From positions 62,001 through 126,000 of the forward strand of contig JAIVFJ010000154.1 of the NCBI GenBank assembly GCA_025765615.1: a stretch of 64,000 bases of DNA, read 5' to 3'. Positions within the stretch are counted from its first letter, which is position 1. Each line of letters opens with the position of its first letter. The position numbers were made by a program, and so were the translations under genes. Source of the DNA: Zopfochytrium polystomum. Its lineage: Eukaryota > Chytridiomycota > Chytridiomycetes > Chytridiales > Chytridiaceae. This document shows, in pieces, positions 10,901 to 20,800 of this stretch. The notes under the pieces were generated by a model, which saw nothing but the letters and a program-made list of their open reading frames with translations, did not search any database and was not told the origin of the DNA.

Positions 10901-13805
10901 CAGACATTGTCTCAAAGCGAAGTAGCTGGCGATTCTCCCGCGGAGTCTCGAAAAGGTGGTGGACCCAGAACTTCGCCGCGTAGCGAAGGTGCCTGGGGAT
11001 GGACTTTTCCACTCGAGCGGCGATGTCTGGAACCTGGTTAAGGAAAAGGTTCGGGCTGAGGTCGCATATGTTGTCTCTCAAAGAATTGAGTAAAATCACG
11101 AGGCATCGAGCCGTCATAAAGGCGTGCATTGCTGGTACGTCGACGAGGATCGGATGGCCCGATCGATTCGGGTCGACAATCATGTCAATAAGAGATTTGT
11201 GGATAGCACGAATTTCGCCTTTGTCATTTATGTCTGTCATGAAATTGCAAAATGGCTCAGTCCTATTCCATTAAATCCGCCTTGCGACCAGGATTCCCAG
11301 ACACTCACCCAAAACTGCTCTCAAGCCAAAGAAGCAAAATTCGGACGGTTTCGTGCTCTAAACCAACGAGTGCAGCCAATGATGGGATTGTCAACGGCTC
11401 CTTGGCGATAGCAATGAGTCCAATTACATTCTTTAGCGCTTCCGCATTGGTCTGTCCAACATCGGTAGCTCCAGCAAAAGCGGCGCTGAAAACCTCCTTG
11501 TATTTCGAGTCCATAAGGTGGCCCACCGAATCCACAATATTAGTGGAGGCGGCAGCTGGGTGTCCCAGCCGTAATGGTCGTTGCGGGTCCTGACTGCGAT
11601 GATTTTGCCGCAGGTAAAAAGTTCTTTGCGCTTGCAAAAGAGTCAACGGCGAATTACTTCTAGCGAGCTCCTCCTTGAAAAATCGAAGCCAAAGGAACAG
11701 GCCATTTGAGTTGAATGCAATAGCCTCTGCAGCGGCGTCTATCTCTTGGCGATGTTGGGCAACGGGCATATTCAAAAATTCGTACACGTCTTCAACAATG
11801 CTGAGGGAAAAAATCCGCGCATCCTGTTGGCATTGACGTTAAATATAAACTAGCGATTTGTGCGATATAAACAACCTCAGTATTCATGGGATTAGATAGG
11901 TCGATATTGACGAGCTTGAATGTGCTGGTTAGGGCCCTCTGATATTTGGATACATTGTCAGTCACCGGAGGAAAACACTGCTCCTACTTTACCTGGAAAT
12001 CTTCCTGCATCCGCGAAGAAACGAATACTCGCACAAATTCCGGAAGTAAAGGAAACTGTGTTGAAAGCATTCTCAAAAGGTCCAGCCTTGCCTTCGATGG
12101 GAAGTCGCCGCACTCATCCAATGCGTCAATGATCAGAAACACGCGCTTTCCGACCACATTTTGATTGCTTCCAACGGCTTGATTATTGGCGAACTTCCGC
12201 TCCGAACTCCTTGAGCGGATTAAATAGGAGTTCCTCGAATTTCGTTATCGAAGACCACTCTGCAATGTTCGAGTTTTCAATATACGCTTGCAATATGGAC
12301 GAGCGAATAATTGGACTTGCTACAGCGAGCTGGAAGGCAAGAGTTTGAATAAGACTGTCCGCGCCACGGTTGTCACGGTCCAATTCAAAGTTAAAACTGT
12401 ACTAAACTCAGTCACAGAGCATTGGTGAGTTGCACTGAAGAGTGATGGCGAGCGCTCACCATGGCACAAATATGGCCTTGACGTTGAAGGTCGTGCTGCA
12501 CGTTCGCAACAGTGACACTCTTTCCTGCGCCCGCGGGTCCCTGCGAGCCATAAATGCTTCCTGCGTTCGTCGCTAGTTGTCTTTCCAAAAAAATTCGACG
12601 GTTTAGAAAGGAAGTGCCTTTGCTAAAAACTTACCATCCATTGCTCCACCTCCTGGAGCAGCCACGCGCGTGTGTTCCGGCATCGACTCAATCTGATCTC
12701 ATCCAAGCGGAGGTCCAAAAGGGACCGCGGCTTCAACCAACTCTTCAACGTCTGCATGGGATCTTCCTTTGCCTTCTTCGTCATTGGCGACGGCGTCCTG
12801 GCTAATATTTTACCGCTGATGTGGTTTGGTCGGTCGCGCTTGTCTGGGAGAAGCAGCTTCGGTTCGGCAGCTTGTCTTCTTTGCGGTGGTTGTGGTGGAA
12901 TTTTTGAATTGTAAAGTTCGCTTTTGATGAAGTCGGCGAGCTTGTCCATCGTGTTGTCCCATTCTGCAGTGCCGACAGCAGAGAGTACACTTTGACTTGC
13001 AAGATCCTGCGAAACGTGTTGGTGCGTTGAAAAAACGGAGTTGATTTTTCCCAGAAGTTTCACTTACAAAGTAGAGCAGGTCGCCGACCAGGAAAGTGGT
13101 CAAGTCCAGAACTTCGGGCGGCTCGAGGTGGATGGGAACCACTTTGAGCGATTTGTTGATTGCATAGTTGAGTTCCCGCATCGCGTTTTTGGAAATCTGA
13201 TCGTTTGTGTGGGTGGGTCTTTCGTTCAGACCAAATTCGTGTGTGCACGGGCAAGTGGGTGAATCGTGCAGACAAAAAAAAAAAAAAAAATGACAACAAA
13301 AACAAAGAGAAAAAAAAAAAAAAAAACAAAACAACAGCTGCAGCAGCGGGAGCGACGACTCCGCCTCATCCCGTTCCGATCAGCAGCGGAAACAACAACA
13401 GACCTCGTAGGCACTGGACAGAAACGGGCAGACGACTGCAGCTCGACTTGAGGCCCTCCGTCATGCTCTCGTTGATGTCGCCTCGTAGGTTCCACATGTC
13501 GAGCCACACGATGAATCCGCGGCGCTTCAGCTCCTCGGCCACCTTGCGCACTTCGTCCGGAAGAAGTCTCCATCTGAGAGGGAGGTGGGTATGTTTTCAT
13601 CGGGGGGAAGGAGGCCGCGTGGCCAATCCGCTCTGGTTAGACGATTGATTGCGGGAAGTCGAGGATGGAGGCCATACTGGGCGAAGGTAAGCGATGGCTT
13701 AGATGGAGGCGCTTACGAGTATGAGACGAAGACGTGGAATGGAAATCCGTTGACGAGGGGAAGCTGCTGCAGCGGCGGCGACGTTGTCGCTGGGGGCGTT
13801 GGCAT
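7910..13805 (-). CDS. TIR-NACHT-WD40 NLR-like receptor
   Basis: STAND-type receptor: a TIR effector domain, a NACHT NTPase and C-terminal WD40 repeats. Start ATG at 13805 (MPTPPATTSPPLQQL). Exon 1 (13805-13717) ends inside HVFVSYS and splices to 13573, giving FVSYSWRLLPDEVRKVAEEL, then WLDMWNLRGDINESMTEGLK. The exon at about 13199-13065 gives ISKNAMRELNYAI, whose Glu aligns with the NADase catalytic Glu of TIR domains. The P-loop GPAGAGKS is at about 12540-12517 and Walker B VFLIIDALDECG at about 12145-12105, followed by VFVSSR. A helical NACHT tail follows (about 11830-10300), then about 14 WD40 units (about 10170-7920), enough for two propellers. Introns are about 50-100 nt, for example 9838-9787. 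Two single-base +1 shifts are needed (about 13440-13448 in the TIR, about 12186-12197 before Walker B). Otherwise the frame is open and all motifs are intact. Internal joins around 11300 are approximate. Confidence 0.85.
13275..13326. repeat. Paired poly-A runs in the TIR intron
   Basis: Two A-runs of about 15-17 bases separated by a short spacer, inside the intron that splits the TIR domain of the minus-strand NLR gene (so poly-T in its transcript). Confidence 0.8.
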
Positions 13806-14007
13806 TGGATGGCGCACGACGACGGGGATGGAATGAAAAATAGGTCTCTCTCCAGCTTTACCTTTTCTGGCCTCCAACATTAATGTGGTGTCTGTCTGTC
13901 TCTCTGTCCGCGCGAAGTATGAATTTTTTCAGAGAATTCCATTGGTGCCAACAAACAAACAACAGAAAGAACCAGAAAAAGAAAACGTCGCAGACACTCA
14001 CTTAGTA
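13806..14007. promoter_or_regulatory. Shared divergent promoter region, NLR-like gene / LYC1-like gene
   Basis: The two start codons (13805 minus, 14008 plus) are 202 bases apart and point away from each other, so both promoters must lie here or overlap the 5' exons. No TATA box or other defined element is evident; the assignment is positional. Confidence 0.5.
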
Positions 14008-15287
14008 ATGATCGCCGCCGCCACAGCCGCCGCCGCCCTGCCGCCGCCTCCTGCCCAAAACGTCACCATCTCGAGAGCGTCGCCGTCGCAAGCTCGTCGC
14101 TCGTGGGTGAACAACTACGATGCCTGGGGGGCCGCGCTCTCGCTCGACCAGTACGTGCGCAGGGAGGAGCAGGTCCTTGCCCAGACGCCCTTTGGCCGCA
14201 CCCGTGCGGTGTGGGTTGTCTTTCCCAACAAGAACGACCAGCCCGAGGATCGCGCGACCGACCCCGACCCTCTCGACTTTGTCTGCTCGTGCGAAACGTA
14301 TCCCCGCCCTTTCCTCGTCGCGGACGGGAGAGGAAACGTCCAAACTCGCCTGTGCGTGAGCATAGCCGCTGTGTTCACCCCCGAGGAGCACCGCCGCAAG
14401 GGCTATGCGGCTGCTCTCCTATCTGAAATTGTTCGAATCATGGCTTCTCCAACGGCGGTTGACCAGATTGTTCGTCGCGCTGCCACCGCCCTTAACCGAC
14501 CGAAGCACACCGGAGGCTCAAGTGGTCTCATCCACGTTGTACTCGGAAGTTGGCAAGGACTACTATGCGCAGTTTGGGTGGAAGTACGCCCGATCCTTTG
14601 CAGCAACTATCGACATGACAGACGAGAAACTGGTTCAAAAGTGGTTTCTTCCGGAATCAGGTCCAACCGATTCAGCAACGAAGCCACTTCACTTCGAGGA
14701 CGTTCCCCCGCTCATACAAGCAGATTGGGCAACAATCCGTGACGAGCTATCCGCCGCAACGACTCCGACGTGCGCTGTTCCTCCCACGCTCGAGTGCGTG
14801 GAATGGTTCTTCGCAACCTCCGATTTCTACGAGGAAGTCTTGTTTCATGAAAACAACAACGCCGCTGCCGTTGGTAACGACTTCCGAGTGGCAGAGGGCA
14901 CCGTCCGGGGTGCTATTTTTACCGAAGTCGGAAACGGAACGACCGCACCTCCATACATACTGTGGGCCCCCGACTTTGTCGAGCACAAGTTGGTCATCCT
15001 TCGTCTGCGGGCTCCAACAGCCTACGCGGCTCGCGCCCTTCTTACGTCTGCAATTCGCTTTGCAAACGGACAACAACAAGTCTGGCAGCGGTAGTTCTCT
15101 GCACTCTAGGGTGTGGAAGAAAGTTGTACTGTGGAATCCGGACGTCAAAGGGCCGTTTGCCGGGTTAATGGAGGACGGTTTGTTTGAATATGAGGAAAGG
15201 GGTCCTGCAGATTCTCTGTCGGCGATAGCGTTTGTGAATCACGAGCAGTGCGAGTGGGTCGTCAACGAAAAGTTTGCGTGGGTGTAA
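14008..15287 (+). CDS. LYC1-like GNAT acetyltransferase
   Basis: Resembles the fungal LYC1 family (lysine N6-acetyltransferase of lysine catabolism in yeasts). Substrate here is inferred from family only. Exon 1 is 14008-14430 and contains the GNAT acetyl-CoA motif VFTPEEHRRKGYAAALL. An 85-nt intron (14431-14515) splices LLSEI to AQVVSSTLYSEVGKDYYAQF, which matches the family's conserved LYSxxGxxYYAxxGW block. Exon 2 carries the large C-terminal domain and ends CEWVVNEKFAWV. Near 15066-15075 the frame must move by +1 (RFANG to NNKSGSG). A 19-nt intron would also fit on paper but is implausible. Start is the first Met, just inside the divergent promoter. About 350 aa. Confidence 0.68.
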
Positions 15288-15385
15288 TACATGTAAAGGC
15301 AAGGCCAAAGCTTACAATCTTTCAATCGAAGTGGGCTTTTCGGGAAGCGCACAACAAATCTTTACCCAGACCAACCTTGTCAACG

Positions 15386-16381
15386 ATGAAGTGAGTCCAC
15401 ACCCAACCGCCCCACCATCCACACCCTCAAGCACCACCCGAACGACACCGCACTTGCGAGAGGATCTGGCAGCTACCGCTCAGCCGCAACGCAGCTCATC
15501 GATAATCGTTTCTGTATGGCCTGGGTTGTTTGGTTGAAATGTGGGCTGATGGTATGAGATGGGATGGGATGGTATGGACTGGGATGGCCACGGATTACTT
15601 TGACCTCGGATCGTCTTCCATTCGGATCGTGCCTACCTCAGTTTCAGCAGTGGACATCCAGCGGTGGGACGCGATTCCGATATGTACTCTGGCAGGAAAT
15701 CAGACTATCAGCACCACTGGCGGATCGGATTATCTTGTGTTGTCGTGGACGAATCTTGCATCGATCAGAATCTCACCACCTAATTCTCACCGTAGGACCG
15801 AAATTTGCCAATTCTCTGGGTACAAGATCTACCCTGGCCACGGCAAGCTCCTCATCCGGGTGGACAGCCGAGTAAGTTACTCGTGTCGTATCGGACTGGA
15901 GCCAGCTCTAACCAGAGATCACTCCTCTACCACTAGTCTTTCCGCATCATCAACGGCAAATGCGAGTCGTACTTCCTGCAGCGCCTGAAGCCTTCGAAGC
16001 TTGACTGGACTGTTGTCTTCCGTCGCCTTCACAAGAAGGACAAGACCGAGGAGGTCACTAAGAAGCGCTCGCGCCGCACGGTCAAGGCCCAAAGGGCTGT
16101 CGTCGGTGCCTCCCTTGACGCCATCAAGGCCAAGAAGAACCAGAAGCCGGAACTCCGCGCCACTCTCCGTCAAAAGGCGATCAGCGAGGCGAAGGAGAAG
16201 AAGAAGGAAGCCGAAAAGAAGAAGAAGGAGGCCAAGGTAAATTTTGGGTCATCTAACCCTCTTCTCTCCCCCGAGATTTGACACTCTTCTCCAGGCGAAG
16301 GTTGCCCCCAAGTCGCAGCCCAAGATCAGCAAGCAGCAGGCTAAGGGTGCCGCACCCAAGGTCCAGGCCAAGTCCCGCTAA
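15386..16381 (+). CDS. RPL24: 60S ribosomal protein eL24
   Basis: Large-subunit ribosomal protein. Exons 15386-15390, 15796-15871, 15937-16236 and 16295-16381 add up to 468 nt, exactly 155 codons plus stop. Exon 1 is only ATGAA, giving M-K split across the first intron. The N-terminal EICQFSGYKIYPGHGKLLIR is the eL24 signature; RLKPSKLDWTVVFRRLHKK follows, then a Lys/Ala-rich basic tail. A large first intron directly after the start codon is common in fungal ribosomal-protein genes. The frame is intact. The gene starts about 100 bases after the LYC1-like stop. Confidence 0.96.
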
Positions 16382-16518
16382 GGTCGTTGTTGTTGGTGTA
16401 TTTTGTTGTGTTTCGGGGTCTGTTCTCGATGGTTTGCGCATGAAAGACCAATACACGCCGTCTTGGGTTGGCGATATGACCTGACCAGAAATGTTGACTC
16501 GTCCCACAGACGAAGCAA

Positions 16519-17326
16519 ATGGACCCCCCAGCTTGCAAGACATCTCCTCACACCGCCAGCACCACCCTCACTATACATCCTTCCCGATATCGTCACTGGT
16601 CCCGAAGAGTTGCTCCTTCTTGATAAGGTCAATTCAGCCACCTTAAGCAAATGGACAACCCTACGAAACCGTCGCCTCCAAACGTGGGGCGGAAAAGTGC
16701 GCTCATACAACGAACCGATGCTTCCAGAGCCCCTCCCTTCCTGGTTGGATCCCTTCCTCACTGACCGCCTGGCGGGACTTTTCGTGTTTGACGCGATCGC
16801 TCCTCCCAGCAAAGGCTCTTCTGGTGCAAAGTTCAACCACTGCCTCGTGAACGAGTATCTTCCCGGTCAGGGTATCATGCCCCACGAGGACGGGCCGGCG
16901 TACCTCCCCATCGTAGCAACCGTGTCGCTCGGATCGCATACTGTTCTCACGTTCTCCCCTCACCGCGGACGCGACGACATCCTCGAAACAACGGATACCT
17001 GCACCATCGGCCCCAACGGTTGCGTATTCCTCCCGCGCCGCAGCCTGGTCGTCGTCACCCAGGACTTGTACGAGCGTTTCCTCCACGGAATCGACGAGAT
17101 TGAGGAGGACGTGCTCGACCTGGCGCGCGGGACCGCCAACGGCGTGCCGCTGTGGAATCCGACGATGGTGCGGGAATGGTTGGAGATGCGGGGCGGCCGC
17201 GACGCAACGGATGGTGCGGTTCAAAGGGCGGATGATGGTGCGTGGGTGGTGAAAAGAGGGACGAGAGTGAGCTTGACGAACCGTATCGTAAAGCGTGTGG
17301 CGAAGCTAAAGCTGTTCAGAAGGTAG
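16519..17326 (+). CDS. ALKBH6: ALKBH6-like Fe(II)/2-oxoglutarate dioxygenase
   Basis: AlkB-homologue subfamily 6; its substrate is not well defined in other eukaryotes. Visible signatures: LYILPDIV near the N terminus, RLQTWGGKVR, NEYLPGQGIMPHEDGPAYLP with the His-x-Asp metal pair, VSLGSHTVLTF, distal metal His in RFLHGI, and the 2-oxoglutarate-binding Arg pair in RGTRVSLTNR. Intronless over the catalytic core. The 5' end is unresolved: the frame is open upstream of 16560 but has no in-frame ATG. ATG 16519 (MDPPACK) is in another frame and would need a net +1 shift, or an upstream exon must exist within the 140 bases after the eL24 stop. Confidence 0.85.
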
Positions 17327-17823
17327 CGAAGTGTGCGTAAACCGACAAAACAAGCGGGAATATATGTAAGATCGGCTCGTCGTGAGCGCGGTGGCGGCCT
17401 CCTTTCTGTGCAGCTTTGTGTCCCTCATTGAACAAAAAGCGGGATTGCTTATGTGTCGGTAGTGTGTCTCGCACAACTCCCAACGAGACGAAACAGGTGA
17501 GCCTCGTCGCCTCGCCGATCGCGCCAGAGACCGCTGCACCCGATGCGCCCACTGCCTCCACCGCCCCCACCGCCCCACCGTTTCCATCCGATTCGGCGGC
17601 AATCTGTCCTTTCCATTCTTTCCTCCGCCGTCCACGAGTCTGCAACTTCCGTCCCGCCGCTTGCGTATCGACAACGAAACAATGTCTCATCGCTGAGAAT
17701 CCGAGGTTCTCAGTGGATCAACTTCTTCTCGTTCGCTTCAGATCGTGCTATCAAAGGGCCGCAGCGGCGCGTCGTTTCCGCGTCTAAAGTTGATAGCTAA
17801 TAAAAACAAGCCAAATAGTGCGA
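17327..17823. other. Intergenic, no gene seen
   Basis: About 500 bases between the ALKBH6-like stop and the start of the next receptor gene. It has a short (CCACCG)-rich tract near 17545-17585 and no convincing reading frame. Base composition becomes visibly more AT-rich just downstream. Confidence 0.5.
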
Positions 17824-20800
17824 ATGGCCACGCAAGATACGATCCTCGTCGCTTTTCAGCTTGGTGATAAATTCAAGAAGATAAAGATCTCTCCTTCGTC
17901 AGGCTATGATCGGACCATTGAACTCGTTGCGAGCCGCTGGGGACTGTCGTCGATCGAGCTTGAGTATCTGGATCCTGCCTGTGGTGACGTCTTCGTTCTC
18001 AGCTGCGATGAAGAGTTGGACGAAGTTTTTGCGCAAAACTACAAATGGAAGGTAAACTGAGCTTCGCGTGTTGGCGATTTATTTTCCCCCGCTCAACAGC
18101 ATTCTCAGGTTGTGGATAAAAGCTCTTCGCAAGCGTCGCTTTCAGGTTCAGATGCGCTTCAGAATGTAGAGACTGTCGAAGACGAATATGACAACACAGT
18201 TGCCACGAAAAAAGGTGATTGTTGAAGAAGCCTGGAAGACTAATGCACACTTTTCCATCGTTAAGTCTATGTTTATTTCAGAAACTTGGACAAGGCTTAT
18301 TAGTTCGGACTGGCAATGCAAAACCGATGTTCAGAGGCACCCTTTTTTCATCAGGTTGGGGAGAACCCAGTATTTAATGTGGTCCCACTAACATTCCAAT
18401 TTGAAAGTTACCGACAAGCTACAGAAAGTACAATTGCAGAAAAGCTCTTCTACCAGATCAGACTTGCGTTAATTGAGGAGTATAGATCCAAAACACTTGT
18501 AGCTGAATCCAAACTGTTTGGGCAGCATGCTTTTTTGGACAAAAACTGCATCTCTATTGGAGTGAAGTGGGGCTTGGACTTTATGTCAGGACTATACCAC
18601 TCAAGTGTGATCATTCTTTTGTTGTCAAATGAAGCCATGGAGAGAATGAAGCAGGCTGATAAAAAACCTGACAATGTGTTATTAGAGGTGAGGCAAACCT
18701 ATTGTCTGATTGTGATTCACATTTGGCTTATGATTTCCTCAGTGGGAGCTTTCACTGCAGATGAATGAAGAAAGAGGGCATGACATAATGCCTGTTCTTT
18801 TGTGCAGTAGAGTCCAGTTGCCCCTCAATGGAAAAATTCATTCGCTCATTAGGGAGTTTGATTTGTTTGACCATATGCAGTTGCCAGACAAGCCTCACAA
18901 GCATCCTCTCAGTCCAGGACAGTTCACTGTGCGGGAAATCGTCCAAAAGATATTGGAATTCAATGGTCCTACTGTTAATCCTGAGCAAGATGTGCTGAAG
19001 TGAGTGTTCAGGGTCTGACTTTGTCCTCAAATTCTTACACCTTATTATCAGGATTGTTACAGACGCCAGGGAAATTCAGAATAGGCGCATTGCTGATTTG
19101 AAATCTCAGAACCCCAGCCAAGATATATTTCTGTCCAGATTCAGTTTAGCTCAGCTGGAGGATTGGCTGTGCCCTCTGTCCGCTCAAATGGAAATGGAGC
19201 GAGATTCTCATCTGAAGAACTTTGTTGAGGGAACAAGGCAGTGGCTTCTTGGCAGAGTGCTGCAGTTCCTGTCAGTAGAGGACCCCATGAATGCCAGTCC
19301 CAACCGTGTCATGTGGCTCCAAGGGGTGGCTGGGGTTGGAAAGTCTGTGATGGCTGCTATTGTGGCAAGGGAGCTTCAGGCTCTCAATCTTCTTGGAGGG
19401 CAGTTCTTCTGCAAGTACGATGACGAGCAGTTCAGCAGCGCGCGCAATCTGATTTTGACACTTGCATTTGGTCTGGCCAAGTTCAGCATTCACTTTGGAA
19501 CAATACTATTCCAAGTCAAGCAGGAAAATCCGGATATTCTGTCCCATTCGGTGTTTGATTTGATGAATGCTCTGATTGTTGAGCCTCTGAGAAGACTGTT
19601 TGCTGCCAAAAGGCCTGGATAAACCTGTTGTGCTTGTGGTGGACGCTCTCGATGAGTGTGGTGTTCTGAACAAAAGGGCAGAGATCCTCCTTGTGTTTAA
19701 GGAACTGAACCGGTGCCTACCTGAACATGTGAAGATTCTTGTCTCTGGAAGGCCTGAGGAGGACATCAAGAAGGCATTTGAGCACCTACCCACTGAATCT
19801 ATTGAGCCTTCAGCTGTGGACAATTACAAGGACCATGTCATCTATGCCAAGAGCTTTCTGGTCTCTCACTGGTGCGGATGAGAAGTTGGCAGAAGAGGGC
19901 TCCAAAATACTGGTGGAAAAGTCCTCTGGAGTCTTTGTTTGGCTTGTCACTGCCTGCAAGTATCTTAAAGGCTCTGAGAACGAGATGATCACATTGGAAC
20001 AAATCAAGGAGCTCCCTGTGGGTGATAAGTTGGACGGCAGCATCGATGCAATGTACACCAGGATATTTTCAGGGCTGTTTAACTCAACTGTGCATCCAGT
20101 GACACTGCAGAGAGTGCTGGCAATCATCACTTTGGCGTTTGAGCCACTCTCAGTTGTGGGAATTGTTTCGTTGCTCGTTGATGAAGATCCAGAGAACGTC
20201 AGGAGATCCATCCGAATGCTTGAGCCGATTCTTGTCCTTGATAAATTTTCGAAGAAAATCAGAATATTTCACAAATCAGTCAAGGATTATTTGACTGATC
20301 CTTCACGATGCAAGTTTTCGAGATTTCAGATTGATCCCTACACTGTGCCACAGTGAAATTGCGAAACTATGCCTCGCTTCAATGGAAAAAACCCTGAAGT
20401 TCAATCTGTGTGGAATCCCTTTCACTGTGTTTCATTCAGATATTCCGTCATTTGATGCTGTTGCCAATCGAGGAATTCCTCAACATGTCAAGTACGGAGT
20501 GAAGCATTTCTGGGAGCACTGCCGGGACTCTGCCTATACCTCAGTGGGAACGAAGGAAACTGTGGAGGGATCCTTGCGCAGCTTCACCTAAAAAAGAGTT
20601 TCGGCTCAAACCTGAGCTTGAACATCAGCTTCAGTCTTTTCTGGAAAACCACTCTCACCATTACCTCGAAGCAAGCAGTCTCTTGAAGTCTCTTGACCTG
20701 GTCGTTCCAGCAATGACAGCTCTTGAGATGCTTTTTGGCCATGAGGCAGTTACAATCCTGTCTCTTCTGCAGGATATCAGAAGAATTGTTCAGAAGTTTC

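Noticed and set aside
15093..15111. A 19-nt intron (gtag...ctag) in the LYC1-like gene
   Set aside because: It restores frame but is far shorter than any other intron here (49 nt or more); a +1 base insertion upstream is simpler.
16403..16518. N-terminal extension of the ALKBH6-like frame
   Set aside because: The frame is open but has no ATG and overlaps the eL24 3' flank; no homology supports it.
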